Shown: piece by piece, positions 53,441 to 62,265 of the stretch | How the letters are laid out: every line of letters begins with the position of its first letter | Position numbering within the stretch: position 1 is the stretch's first letter | Assembly (NCBI GenBank): GCA_964599235.1 | Contig: CAZRDX010000007.1 | Span: 277,175 to 341,174, forward strand | DNA length: 64,000 nt | Reading direction: 5' to 3' | Source: DRPN01 sp964599235 | GTDB taxonomy: Bacteria; Bacteroidota; Bacteroidia; Bacteroidales; VadinHA17 | The notes under the pieces: model-generated | Databases searched by the model: none | Told to the model about the DNA's origin: nothing | The model's input: the letters and a program-made list of their open reading frames with translations, nothing else | Position numbers and translations under genes: made by a program

Positions 53441-56200
53441 TCAGTATTCAAACCTGTACACCCCCGATCCCAGTTCGAGGACCATCTCTTTTCCCGTCAC
53501 ACCGTATTTCCATCCTTTGCTTTTTTCCACCGGTTCGCCGTCGCACATCACCTTTTTGCCGGCAGCCCCGGGGAGGATCAGCGTAGCGGTGGTGTTGCAG
53601 GGGATGGTGGCGGTGAGGGTCATGGTGCTGTCGTGTTGTTCCCATCGCAGGGCCACCCGACCGTAGGGTGTCTCGTGGGAGGCTTCGGCCCAGGAGAGCG
53701 GCTTCGCGGGACGGGGATGCAGGAGGATGTGCTTGTAGCCGGGCTGTCTCTCGTCGGGGTTGATCCCCGCCACGTAACGGTAGAGCCAGTCGCCGATGGC
53801 GCCGTAAGCGTAGTGGTTGAACGAGTTCATGCCCGGATCCTGGAAGGAGCCGTCGGGACGGATGCCGTCCCACCGTTCCCAGATGGTCGTGGCCCCTTTG
53901 GTGACGGGATAGAGCCAGGAAGGGTATTTCTTCCGCATCAGCAGCTGACAGGCCAGGTCGTGGTATCCGTGGTCGGACAGCACGGGGTTGATGAGGTATG
54001 CACCGAGGAAGCCGGTGGTGAGGTGGCCGAAGCGGCGCACGTCGGCAGCCAGGCGTGCCGCTGCTGTATCGCGCAGCTCGCCGGGCAGCAGCCCCAGGTC
54101 GAGCGCCTGCACATAGGCTGTCTGCGTATTGGGCGAGAGCCGACCGTTGGGGGTGACGAACTCACGCAGGAAAGCCTCCCGCACCTTGTCGTAGAGGTCG
54201 CGGTAGAAGGCGGCATCCTCCTTCTTGCCCAGCACGGCCGCCGCCCGCGAGAGGAGGAGCGTCGACCGGGCGAAGTAGACCTGACAGATGAAATCCTTGT
54301 CGGTGGTGGCTCCCGGATAATCGGAACGCTGCGTGTTGAAAGCCAGCCAGTCACCAAAGGTAAAATCCTTGTTCCACAGGTAGCTGTCGCCGGCACGGCG
54401 GCGCTGGTACTCCACCCATCGTTTCATGCTCCCGTACTGTTGTTCCAGGATCTTCCTGTCGCCGTAGCTCACGTAGAGATGCCAGGGGATGATGACCGCC
54501 GCGTCGGCCCAGCCGGCCGCGGCCGAGGCACCTTTTCCGTTCTTTGAGAGCACGTCGGGGATGACGTAAGGCACCTGTCCTTCTTTTTGCTGGTCGACGA
54601 TGAAGTCTTTCATCCATTTGCGGTAGAAGGGAGCCACCTGCCCCAGGAAGCAGGCGGTGGGGGCGAACACCTGGGCGTCGCCCGTCCAGCCCAGCCGCTC
54701 GTCGCGCTGGGGACAGTCGGTGGGCACATCGAGGAAGTTGCCCTTCATCCCCCAGACGATGTTGTGTTGCAGCCGGTTGACGAGCGTATCGGAACAGGCG
54801 AAATGCCCCGCGGGACGGAACGCCGAATGGATGACGATGCCGGTGATCCTGTCGGGCGTGAGAGGACCCGGATAGCCGTGCACCTCCACATAGCGGAAGC
54901 CGTGGAAGGTGAAGTGCGGCTCGAACGTCTCTTCGTCCCTGCCGGCGAGGATAACGGTGTCGGTCTGCCGGGCCGACCTCAGGTTAAGGGTGTAGAGGTT
55001 ACCATCCCTGTCGAGCACCTCGCCGTGGCGCAGGACGATGGTGGTGCCGGCCGGTCCCCGTGCTTTCAGGCGCACCCAGCCCACCATGTTCTGCCCCATG
55101 TCCACGAGCGTGTCGCCCGCCTCGCTGACCCAGATCTTCACCGGCACGATCTCCTCCACGCGCCGCACCGGCAGACCTTCCGTGGCGGTGAGGACACCGT
55201 AAGGGTAATGCTTCACCCGCACGCCGTGCCAGGAGCTGTCGTCGTACCCCGGTCTTTTCCAGGAAGGATCATCCCGCCGGCCATCCCATGTCTCGCCGTT
55301 GTAGATGTCGGAGGCACGGACGGGACCCTCGTTGGAGCTTCTCCACGTCCCGTCGGTGACGATCCGCCGGGTGGTGCCGTCGTCGAGGAGTATCTCCAGC
55401 TGCACCAGCAGGGCCAGGTGTTGACCGTAGGTGTTGCGGTTGCCTTTGAAAGGAAAATTGCCGCGGTACCATCCGTCGCCCACGAGGGCAGCCACGGTGT
55501 TCTCCCCCTGGTGCAGCAGGGAGGTCACGTCGTACACCTGGTACTGCAGACGATGATGGTAACTGGTCCATCCGGGCGTGAAGAGGTCATCACCCGCCTT
55601 CCTGCCGTTGAGGCAGAGTTCGTAGAGGCCATGGGCCGTGACGTAAGCCCGTGCGCGCACCACCCGCCGTGGCAGGGAGAAATCTTTTCTGAACATGTGG
55701 GCCGGCTGCGAACGGGTAAGGTCCTCCTCCACCTCGGCCTCGATCCAAGAAGCTTTCCAGAAGGAGGTGTCCATCACGCCGGCCTCCCACCAGGCGGGAG
55801 CGCTCCACGGCGAACGGTGACCGTGGTTGTCCCACACACGCACCTGCCACCAGACCCGCTCCCCCGTGGCGGGAGCGGGTCCCCCGTAAGGAACGTACAC
55901 CGAACGGTCGCCCGCCACCTTCCCCGACGACCAGAGGAGCGTTCCTTTTTTCTTCAGTCCTTCCTTCGTGGCCGCCGCCCGTATCTCATAGGCCGTCTGC
56001 ATCACATCCCGTCCGGAGGCGACGAGCTGCCACGATAGACGGGGACGGGCCTCGCCCAGCCCCAAAGGATCCACGAGATCCTCACAGGTGAGATGTTCCA
56101 CCCGCAGCGGTGAGGGGGCACGCAGACCCATCAGCGTCAACAAAAAGAACAAAACAAGAGGCATACTGCCGTATCTTCTTCTGAAGAGATGAGGGATCAT
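53441..56200 (-). CDS. GH78 alpha-L-rhamnosidase
   Basis: 919 residues with signal peptide (RRRYGSMPLVLFFLLTLMGLRAPS; start at 56200 or 56164). N-terminal rhamnosidase domain (VEHLTCEDLVDPLGLGEARPRLSW), beta-sandwich domains (YVTAHGLYELCLNGRKAGDDLFTPGWTSY), and the (alpha/alpha)6 catalytic barrel with FLDVPTDCPQRDERLGWTGD holding the acid, TFGDWLAFNTQRSDYPGATTDKDF, and SFNHYAYGAIGDWLYRYVAGINPDERQPGYK in which the base Glu is expected. The C-terminal beta-domain is present. It releases terminal rhamnose from glycans, probably in the periplasm. Follows a C69 dipeptidase gene by 12 bases. Length and motifs are normal. Confidence 0.95.
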   Translation of the reverse strand: MIPHLFRRRYGSMPLVLFFLLTLMGLRAPSPLRVEHLTCEDLVDPLGLGEARPRLSWQLVASGRDVMQTAYEIRAAATKEGLKKKGTLLWSSGKVAGDRSVYVPYGGPAPATGERVWWQVRVWDNHGHRSPWSAPAWWEAGVMDTSFWKASWIEAEVEEDLTRSQPAHMFRKDFSLPRRVVRARAYVTAHGLYELCLNGRKAGDDLFTPGWTSYHHRLQYQVYDVTSLLHQGENTVAALVGDGWYRGNFPFKGNRNTYGQHLALLVQLEILLDDGTTRRIVTDGTWRSSNEGPVRASDIYNGETWDGRRDDPSWKRPGYDDSSWHGVRVKHYPYGVLTATEGLPVRRVEEIVPVKIWVSEAGDTLVDMGQNMVGWVRLKARGPAGTTIVLRHGEVLDRDGNLYTLNLRSARQTDTVILAGRDEETFEPHFTFHGFRYVEVHGYPGPLTPDRITGIVIHSAFRPAGHFACSDTLVNRLQHNIVWGMKGNFLDVPTDCPQRDERLGWTGDAQVFAPTACFLGQVAPFYRKWMKDFIVDQQKEGQVPYVIPDVLSKNGKGASAAAGWADAAVIIPWHLYVSYGDRKILEQQYGSMKRWVEYQRRRAGDSYLWNKDFTFGDWLAFNTQRSDYPGATTDKDFICQVYFARSTLLLSRAAAVLGKKEDAAFYRDLYDKVREAFLREFVTPNGRLSPNTQTAYVQALDLGLLPGELRDTAAARLAADVRRFGHLTTGFLGAYLINPVLSDHGYHDLACQLLMRKKYPSWLYPVTKGATTIWERWDGIRPDGSFQDPGMNSFNHYAYGAIGDWLYRYVAGINPDERQPGYKHILLHPRPAKPLSWAEASHETPYGRVALRWEQHDSTMTLTATIPCNTTATLILPGAAGKKVMCDGEPVEKSKGWKYGVTGKEMVLELGSGVYRFEY

Positions 56201-56212
56201 GATCGTATCTTT

Positions 56213-57694
56213 TTATTTACCGGAATGATCCAAATGACGTGCCCTGTTCCTTTTGAGGTTCTCTTCCGCCACCTGGCCGGTGAACTCCGTGATGAGTTTC
56301 AGGGCTTTCTCACGGTTACTGTCAAAGAGAGGCAGCACCATCGTCTCGAAGGAGGCGCAGCTGCGCATCAGGTCGTTCTCGAACTTCTCGTTGGCCGTAC
56401 GCACTTTGCCGATGATGCGGCCGTAGCTGCTGTCGGCCTTTTCCGAGAAGGCGGAGAAGCTGAAGTAAGCCGGCGAGGCCTGCGGGACGGGCAGGTCGTT
56501 GTTCTTCTCGAAATGATGTTTCAGGGCTTGCTGCCAGTCGCCCCCGTCGTAGTCGGCTGGCACGGCGGTGATGCCGGCGTACCAGGGGGTGAAGGCCTGG
56601 GTGCAGGGGCGCCGCGGCGCCAGCCACATGACGGCTCCCACGGCCGGCGGCATCCACGCACGCAGCTCGGCCACGAAACCATACTGCGTGGTGGCCGTGC
56701 AGATGGTCCGCTCGCGGGTGTAATGCGGGCTGCCGTGACGGTAGCCGTCGGTGAGATCAAGGGGCGTACCCTCGTAATGATCGCGGAGCACCCTCATCAG
56801 GTCGCTCACCGCGACTTTCTTCGCCGGCACGAAAGAGAAGGGGAAGGTATCTTCCAGGCCGTACTCTTTCCCGGCCAGCAGACGCAGGCCGCCCCATTCG
56901 CGGGTGACGTTACGGCGGTTCTTCTGGCTGGCCGTGTCGCCGTAGGCCTTGCGGAAGCTGAACGCGCCGTCGCGCTGCGGATCGTACCATCCCCGCCGGC
57001 GGGCATAGCCGATCAGATCGGCCGAGCCGTAGAAGTTGAGCGTATCGCTCAGGTCGACCCTGTCGATGGTGTAGTAGTTGGGGATGATGGCCACGCGGTC
57101 GTCGGGGATGCGTGCGGCCACCCAGTGTTTGCCGTTGACCACGGCGAGCATCCACGCCTCGTTGGGGTCGGCGATGCAGTAGGTACGTCCCGACGAGGCA
57201 TAGCCGTAGGCTTCCACGAGTGCTCCGCCGATCTTCACCGCCTCGCGGGCGGTGCGGGCGCGCTCGGCCATGAGACGCCGCAGGTTCCAGGTGATGCCCC
57301 CGCGGGTCAGGTCGGGCTGGTCCTCGCGCGAACGACAAGCATCGGAGGCGATGACCACACCATGTTCGTTCATGAAAGCGTCGGAAAACTTCATCCCACG
57401 CATCTCGAGCCACAGGTAGGCGGCGGTATGAGGCACCTGGGGCACCCTGGCCCCTTCGTGCAGCACCACCCGCTCACGACGGCGGTGATCCTGCGCCGGC
57501 ACACGGAACCACCGCACCACCTGCGGGCCGCCGTCGTCCTCATTGTGGGCGAAGAGCACCGCCCCCGTCACGCTCGCACGACGACCCACCAGCACCGAAT
57601 AACAGTTCTCCCCCTCCTCCTGAGCACCCGCCGGCACCAGCGGCAAGAGGAACAATAACAAAAACAACAGACGTAAAAGCACTTTTCTCTTCAT
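56213..57694 (-). CDS. C69-family dipeptidase
   Basis: 493 residues from the ATG at 57694 (MKRKVLLRLLFLLLFLLPLVPAGAQEE). After the signal peptide, ENCYSVLVGRRASVTGAVLFAHNEDDGGP is the C69 (peptidase U34) N-terminus; the Cys is expected to be the N-terminal nucleophile after maturation. Further landmarks: MNEHGVVIASDACRSRED, YGYASSGRTYCIADPNEAWMLAVVNGKHWVAARIPDD and TATTQYGFVAELRAWMP. It cleaves dipeptides in the periplasm. Longer upstream in-frame start at 57772 overlaps the divergent gene and is rejected. First gene of a three-gene minus-strand unit with GH78 and the dehydrogenase. Confidence 0.93.
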   Translation of the reverse strand: MKRKVLLRLLFLLLFLLPLVPAGAQEEGENCYSVLVGRRASVTGAVLFAHNEDDGGPQVVRWFRVPAQDHRRRERVVLHEGARVPQVPHTAAYLWLEMRGMKFSDAFMNEHGVVIASDACRSREDQPDLTRGGITWNLRRLMAERARTAREAVKIGGALVEAYGYASSGRTYCIADPNEAWMLAVVNGKHWVAARIPDDRVAIIPNYYTIDRVDLSDTLNFYGSADLIGYARRRGWYDPQRDGAFSFRKAYGDTASQKNRRNVTREWGGLRLLAGKEYGLEDTFPFSFVPAKKVAVSDLMRVLRDHYEGTPLDLTDGYRHGSPHYTRERTICTATTQYGFVAELRAWMPPAVGAVMWLAPRRPCTQAFTPWYAGITAVPADYDGGDWQQALKHHFEKNNDLPVPQASPAYFSFSAFSEKADSSYGRIIGKVRTANEKFENDLMRSCASFETMVLPLFDSNREKALKLITEFTGQVAEENLKRNRARHLDHSGK

Positions 57695-57735
57695 GACCCG
57701 TTTTTTCACCCGGACCGGCCGGGACGTTCGAAAGA

Positions 57736-57743
57736 TAAAGATA
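57736..57743 (-). promoter_or_regulatory. Putative -7 element (TATCTTTA) for the C69/GH78 operon
   Basis: On the minus strand, about 42 bases before the ATG at 57694. A TTTG on that strand is 14 bases upstream, too close for the usual spacing. Confidence 0.3.
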
Positions 57744-57818
57744 CGATTTTGAGCGGGCAAAGCAGTGTCCACGCCTTCAATTTTTCTTCCGCCCGTTTTT
57801 CAGAGCGTGATTTTTGGG

Positions 57819-57826
57819 TACCTTTA
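57819..57826 (+). promoter_or_regulatory. Putative -7 element (TACCTTTA) for the amidohydrolase-like gene
   Basis: Matches TAnnTTTR, 17 bases before the ATG at 57843. Confidence 0.35.
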
Positions 57827-57842
57827 CGAAAAATGTCTTCCC

Positions 57843-59204
57843 ATGCTCCGGATACGTTTCCTCCTCCCCTTTCTGTTCCTCTGGATTTTCCTCTCAGGCT
57901 GGTCATGCCGTTCTGGCGACGAGGGGGGATCATGGCTGCTGGTCCATGGCGGTACGCTGCTGGACGTGAGCAAGCTGGGGCATGGCGGCAACGACATGGA
58001 GGATGCGTGGGTGCTGATCCATGGCGACACCATTGCCGCCGTGGGGCAGGGTGCTCCGCCTCCGTCCCTGCCGCGCGGCACGCGTACGGTGGATGCCGGG
58101 GGAGGTTATCTGGTGCCGGGGCTCATCGACGGCTTCGGGGTGCTCAACAACCAGGCCTATGCGCAGGCCTACCTCTACATGGGGGTGACCACCCTGGTCG
58201 AGGTGGACGGCGGGCGGCGCGGTCCTTTCTTTCCCGGTGCTTCGCCCGCTCCTGACATCTTCCGTCTGGAGGGACTGGGTGAGAGGCCCGCCCCCACGCA
58301 GGTATGTCTCGACTCGCTAAGGCGTCTCCACGATGCCGGCTACCGGGTGGTGTTGCTGATGTATGGTCTCGGTCCCGGCCAGCTGGACACGCTGGTGCGG
58401 GAGGCCCATGCGCTGGGGATGAACTGCATCGCCGAGCTGGGACACACCACCTACCACGAGGCCATGGCGGCGGGGGTGGAGGCTTTTGTGCATTTCACGC
58501 GCTATTCGCTGGAGCTGGCGCCGCGGGCCATGGCAGCGGCGGTGGCCGACCGGCCTTTCTCCGACGAGCTGGATTCGCCCAAGTGGCGTTACTACCGCTG
58601 GCTGAGCGCCCTCGACCCCGCCGACCCGCGTGTGGCGGCCTACGGTCGCGACCTGGCCGCCTCGCACACCTTCCTGCAGCCTACGCTGAGCCTTCTCTAC
58701 CTCGATCTCCCGGAGCACCGCAACCCCTGGCATTTCCCTGTGGCGGCTCTCCTCGACCCTGCGGACGTGAACGACCCGGCCGACCCGCAGACGGGACGGC
58801 ACGATCGTCCTGCCGCGCTGCAGGAAGCTTATGCTGCGCTGGCGCGTCAGCAGATGCGTCTGGAGAGGGTATACCACGCCGCCGGGGCACGTTATCTGGC
58901 GGGCAGTGCCACGGATGTGTGGGGCACCCTGCCGGGTATCTCGCTGCATACCGAGCTGGAGCTGCTGCACCGTGCGGGGCTGTCGCGCCGGGAGGCCCTC
59001 GCCACCGCCACGGGCAACTTCCACGAGGCCTACGGCTGGCGCCGCGGCCTGCTGCGCCCCGGCTACCGCGCCAGCCTCCTGGTGCTGGAGGCCAACCCTC
59101 TCGACGACCTCGACCACCTGCAGAAGATACGCACCCTCATCCTCAACGGGCAGGTGCTCGACAGGGAGGCACTGCTGACGCCTCCTGCCAGGGGAAAGCG
59201 GTAG
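57843..59204 (+). CDS. Amidohydrolase-like lipoprotein lacking the HxH metal site
   Basis: 453 residues from the ATG at 57843 (MLRIRFLLPFLFLWIFLSGWSC; lipobox SGWSC). Amidohydrolase landmarks: VDAGGGYLVPGLIDG, MGVTTLVEVDGG, CIAELGHTTYHEAMAAGVEAFVHF, YLAGSATDVWGT, PGISLHTELELLHRAGLSRREALATATGN and GYRASLLVLEANPLDDL. Where the family has the first metal motif (D-x-H-x-H) this protein reads DGFGVLNN, so both histidines are gone; the later His and Asp remain. It may use another metal arrangement or be a non-catalytic binding protein. Overlaps the opposite-strand gene at its 3' end by 62 bases. Confidence 0.85.
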   Translation: MLRIRFLLPFLFLWIFLSGWSCRSGDEGGSWLLVHGGTLLDVSKLGHGGNDMEDAWVLIHGDTIAAVGQGAPPPSLPRGTRTVDAGGGYLVPGLIDGFGVLNNQAYAQAYLYMGVTTLVEVDGGRRGPFFPGASPAPDIFRLEGLGERPAPTQVCLDSLRRLHDAGYRVVLLMYGLGPGQLDTLVREAHALGMNCIAELGHTTYHEAMAAGVEAFVHFTRYSLELAPRAMAAAVADRPFSDELDSPKWRYYRWLSALDPADPRVAAYGRDLAASHTFLQPTLSLLYLDLPEHRNPWHFPVAALLDPADVNDPADPQTGRHDRPAALQEAYAALARQQMRLERVYHAAGARYLAGSATDVWGTLPGISLHTELELLHRAGLSRREALATATGNFHEAYGWRRGLLRPGYRASLLVLEANPLDDLDHLQKIRTLILNGQVLDREALLTPPARGKR

Positions 59205-60219
59205 GCACCGGCTCGAAACGTCCGTAGAGATAAGGGTTGCCGGGAAGACGAACCACCCTCACCGAGTCGAAGAGGAAGGTGCGTCCTTCCTTGTTCCACA
59301 GATAGAAGCGTAGGGTAAGACCGCGGCGCCACTGGCGGCGGGGGAGCCTGCGGGCATGGTGCAGACGCACCCAGCCCGGGCGTCCCGGCACAATGTTCCC
59401 GGCGAACCAGCCCGCCTCGGTCCCTTTCCAGTCGATCCTCTTCCCTCTATGCCACAGTTCGCTCACCAGCACCACTCCCCTGAGGCTGTCCTGCGGCTTC
59501 ACCAGCACCGAGAGATCCACCCCGTCGTTGGGCCGCAAGCCCGCCGTATCCGGCGCCAGGATGGTGAGAGGCCCCCATGTGGCCGTGCTGTCCATGGCGA
59601 AACAAGGCACCTCCGCGGTATCCGGGGTAAGGGTCTCTTTCATCGTCCAGTGCAGGGTGTCGCGCTCCCGGGCAGCCAGGAGGAGCAGAGGGACAGCATA
59701 GGAGGGGGCTCCCCGTGAGAAAAGACGGGTGGTGGCCAGGAAACAGGGATCCTGCCATATCTCGTCCCCGTAGCGGTCGAGGGTCAGGGGCAGCAACAGG
59801 GGGTCGGAAGAGAGCTCACCCAGATAGAAAAAGGGTATCGTATCGGCCACCTCCCTCAGATAACGTACAAAGCCGGGGATACCCTGCAGCTCATCCACAT
59901 GACGGTAGGGGGGCAGGCCTTTCATGCGGTTCCGGAACCATCCCAGCATGCGGCGGTCGCCGTCGACGACGGCCGCCAGAGGGCGATGGACGGCGGCGTC
60001 CCGCAGGTCGGCCAGCACCCGGCGGTAGGGAGAGTCATAGAAAAGACGAAAATGCTGTCTGCGCCAGACGAGGGAAGCTGTTCCCACGATCAGCACCAGC
60101 AACACCACCGCCGCGTTGACCCGCATGTCCTTCACCTGCCACGGACCGGTGAGGAAGAGGAGCAGCGCCGGCCAGACGAAGATCAGCACGGAGTATTGCA
60201 GCACCGGATCACGCAGCAA
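59143..60219 (-). CDS. C-terminal part of a split GT39-type glycosyltransferase
   Basis: 358 codons, opened by a TTG at 60219, which is a weak start. It begins inside a membrane segment (LLRDPVLQYSVLIFVWPALLLFLTGPW) followed by another TM (VNAAVVLLVLIVGTASLVW), then a soluble domain of about 280 residues with no recognised motif. In the preceding ORF the frame stops 11 bases downstream of this start; removing one T from the TTTT run at the junction would fuse the two into one 660-670 residue protein, the size of typical Bacteroidota GT39 proteins. Frameshift, sequencing error or a decayed gene are the options. The 3' end overlaps the amidohydrolase gene. Confidence 0.7.
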   Translation of the reverse strand: MLRDPVLQYSVLIFVWPALLLFLTGPWQVKDMRVNAAVVLLVLIVGTASLVWRRQHFRLFYDSPYRRVLADLRDAAVHRPLAAVVDGDRRMLGWFRNRMKGLPPYRHVDELQGIPGFVRYLREVADTIPFFYLGELSSDPLLLPLTLDRYGDEIWQDPCFLATTRLFSRGAPSYAVPLLLLAARERDTLHWTMKETLTPDTAEVPCFAMDSTATWGPLTILAPDTAGLRPNDGVDLSVLVKPQDSLRGVVLVSELWHRGKRIDWKGTEAGWFAGNIVPGRPGWVRLHHARRLPRRQWRRGLTLRFYLWNKEGRTFLFDSVRVVRLPGNPYLYGRFEPVPTAFPWQEASAVPPCRAPAR

Positions 60220-61135
60220 AATAGAGAAAGCCTGTGGTCAGAACCACAACGAACCAGATCCCGTTGATCAGGATCATCCGGTGGTGGCGCAGGCGGCAGC
60301 GCAAGAAGAGAAAAGGAGAGAAAAAAAGCAGGGCCATAAGGACCAGGAAGAAGGGGGAGAAGTTGAAGAGGTAGGCCAGGTAGTCCGGCAGGAAGGAGGC
60401 GCGGGGCGGGGCGAGCCACTCTCCCACCCCTTTCATTGCCAGCTGCCGGAAGAAGACAGGCAGATGGGGCAGGTAGAGCAGCACGAGAGCCGCCGCCAGC
60501 GCCAGCCACCGGCGCCGCAGGGCGGCAGGGGCCGGGATCAGGCCGGTGAGCAGCGTGACAGCGGCAAAAAGGGCACCGAAATGATGGTCGTAGATGAGCA
60601 GGACGGCCCCCGAGACATACCCGGCGGCATCGCGCAGGGTGATGCGGCGTGAACGCACCATCCTGCTCCAGAAGAGGAGCATCCAGAGGCTGAAAAAAAG
60701 ACCGCTGCCATAGGGACGGGCTATCTGGCTGTACATCACGCCATACTGCGCCACCGCCATGACGGCTGCCGCCAGCAGGCCCGCCGCCATGCCAAACCAC
60801 ATCCTCGCCAGACGATACATCAGATAAACCGACGCCCAGCCCATCACGGCAAAGGGCAGCTTCACCACCCAGGGGGTCTCACCGAACCAGCGGACCCAGT
60901 AGTAGAGGAACACCTGCACCCCGGCGGGATGACCGTCGACCATCACGCCGTGACGGATCAGCTCACCGAAAGTGTCATAGCGGGTGCGGAAAAGAGCGCT
61001 CAGCTCATCGTAGGTGAAGGGGATCTCCGTGAAGCGGTAAAAACGCAGCACCGCGGCCGTCACGAGGATCAGGGCCAGCAGCAGCCGGCCGGTCCTGCCC
61101 TCCCGTAGTTGCCCGATCTCACCGGTACCTTGCAT
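60209..61135 (-). CDS. N-terminal part of a GT39-type glycosyltransferase (PMT_2-like)
   Basis: 308 residues from the ATG at 61135 (MQGTGEIGQLREGRTGRLLLALILVT); earlier in-frame codons cover the opposite promoter and are rejected. The first extracytoplasmic loop carries FTYDELSALFRTRYDTFGELIRHGVMVDGHPAGVQVFLYYWVRWFG, with the acidic DE of polyprenyl-phosphate-sugar transferases. Seven or more membrane helices follow (ASVYLMYRLARMWFGMAAGLLA, AVLLIYDHHFGALFAAVTLL). Ends in FVVVLTTGFLYFAA where the next frame takes over. This is an inner membrane enzyme that adds a sugar from a lipid carrier. Activity of a truncated product is doubtful. Confidence 0.75.
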   Translation of the reverse strand: MQGTGEIGQLREGRTGRLLLALILVTAAVLRFYRFTEIPFTYDELSALFRTRYDTFGELIRHGVMVDGHPAGVQVFLYYWVRWFGETPWVVKLPFAVMGWASVYLMYRLARMWFGMAAGLLAAAVMAVAQYGVMYSQIARPYGSGLFFSLWMLLFWSRMVRSRRITLRDAAGYVSGAVLLIYDHHFGALFAAVTLLTGLIPAPAALRRRWLALAAALVLLYLPHLPVFFRQLAMKGVGEWLAPPRASFLPDYLAYLFNFSPFFLVLMALLFFSPFLFLRCRLRHHRMILINGIWFVVVLTTGFLYFAA

Positions 61136-61239
61136 GACGAAGCCTCCTGAGCTTTGACAGAGGAACGTTCCTCCCCTCCCAAAAGTAGGAAACTTTCCGG
61201 CATCCCGGTGCCGGGCAGGCGCGGGTCGCGGATTTTTGC

Positions 61240-61247
61240 TACATTTA
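61240..61247 (+). promoter_or_regulatory. Putative -7 element (TACATTTA) for the alpha/beta hydrolase gene
   Basis: Matches TAnnTTTR, 18 bases before the ATG at 61265, in the divergent gap with the GT39 gene. Confidence 0.35.
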
Positions 61248-61264
61248 CCTAAACGATCAGCATC

Positions 61265-62242
61265 ATGGTACGGGTTTTCCTTTCTGTTCTGTTTTTCCTT
61301 TTTTCCTTCACTTTCGGGGCCGCGGCGCAGGATGGTCGCATAGTGGCGCGGCACGAGCTCGATCTTCTTCATCATCCGGATCTGCGGGGACGGCTGTATG
61401 ATACCGTGGGGGGGCGTGTGCTGCTGAAGCTGGAGTATGCCTATCTTCGTCGGCTGCATGCCGAGCGGATCACCTATCTAAGCGACGGTCTGCGGGTGAC
61501 GGCATATCTGGTACGGCCTGCTGAGGGCGGTCCTTATCCGGGCATCGTATACAACCGGGGAGGCAACAAGGAGTTTGGCAAGATCACGCCTGCCAAGGTG
61601 GCTTTTGTGATGGGACGTGTGGCGGCGATGGGCTATGTGGTGGGTGGCAGCCAGTACCGCGGCAACGACGGCGGTGAGGGACGGGAAGAGTTCGGCGGCC
61701 GTGATGTGGACGATGTGCTCAACATGGTCCCTCTGCTGAAGAGCCTGCCGCAGGTGGACAGCACACGGCTAGGCATCTTCGGCTGGTCGCGCGGGGGGAT
61801 GATGACCTATCTGACGCTGATGCGCACGGCGGTCTTCCGCGCGGCCGTGGTGGGCGGCGGGCTGAGCGACCTCTTCCTCATGAAGAAGAGCCGGCCCGAC
61901 ATGGAGGAGGTCTATTTCGACCTGATCCCCGGCTATGCCCGCGACCAGGAGGGCACCCTCGACGCCCGCTCGGCCGTGCGGCATGCCGACCGTCTCTGCA
62001 AGACCACGCCGGTGCTGATGCTGCACGGCACGGCCGACTGGCGGGTAGTGCCGCAGATGGCCCTCGACATGGCCGCGGCAATGCTGCAGGCACAGGTGCC
62101 TTACCGTCTGGTGATGCTCGAGGGCGGCGACCACGGCCTGACCGAACACAACGAAGAGGTGTACCGTCAGATCAGGATGTGGCTCGACCGTTTCGTCAAA
62201 GGCGACGCCCCCCTGCCCGACCTTACCCCACACGGAAAATAA
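61265..62242 (+). CDS. S9-like alpha/beta hydrolase (exported)
   Basis: 325 residues with signal peptide (MVRVFLSVLFFLFSFTFGAAAQD). Prolyl-oligopeptidase-like alpha/beta fold: YNRGGNKEFG for the oxyanion area, nucleophile GWSRGGMMTYL, acid in LMLHGTADWRVVP, His in EGGDHGLTEHNEEVY. The beta-propeller of true S9 peptidases is absent, so it is a short hydrolase, perhaps an esterase or peptidase of the periplasm. Substrate unknown. Its stop is followed by an AT-rich palindrome and a T run. Confidence 0.9.
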   Translation: MVRVFLSVLFFLFSFTFGAAAQDGRIVARHELDLLHHPDLRGRLYDTVGGRVLLKLEYAYLRRLHAERITYLSDGLRVTAYLVRPAEGGPYPGIVYNRGGNKEFGKITPAKVAFVMGRVAAMGYVVGGSQYRGNDGGEGREEFGGRDVDDVLNMVPLLKSLPQVDSTRLGIFGWSRGGMMTYLTLMRTAVFRAAVVGGGLSDLFLMKKSRPDMEEVYFDLIPGYARDQEGTLDARSAVRHADRLCKTTPVLMLHGTADWRVVPQMALDMAAAMLQAQVPYRLVMLEGGDHGLTEHNEEVYRQIRMWLDRFVKGDAPLPDLTPHGK

Positions 62243-62265
62243 AAATTATGACAACCAGAAATATA

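Noticed and set aside
54587..56038. Plus-strand 483-codon frame opposite GH78
   Set aside because: Shadow; the opposite strand has GH78 catalytic motifs.
56189..57658. Plus-strand 489-codon frame opposite the C69 dipeptidase
   Set aside because: Shadow of the dipeptidase, no domain of its own.
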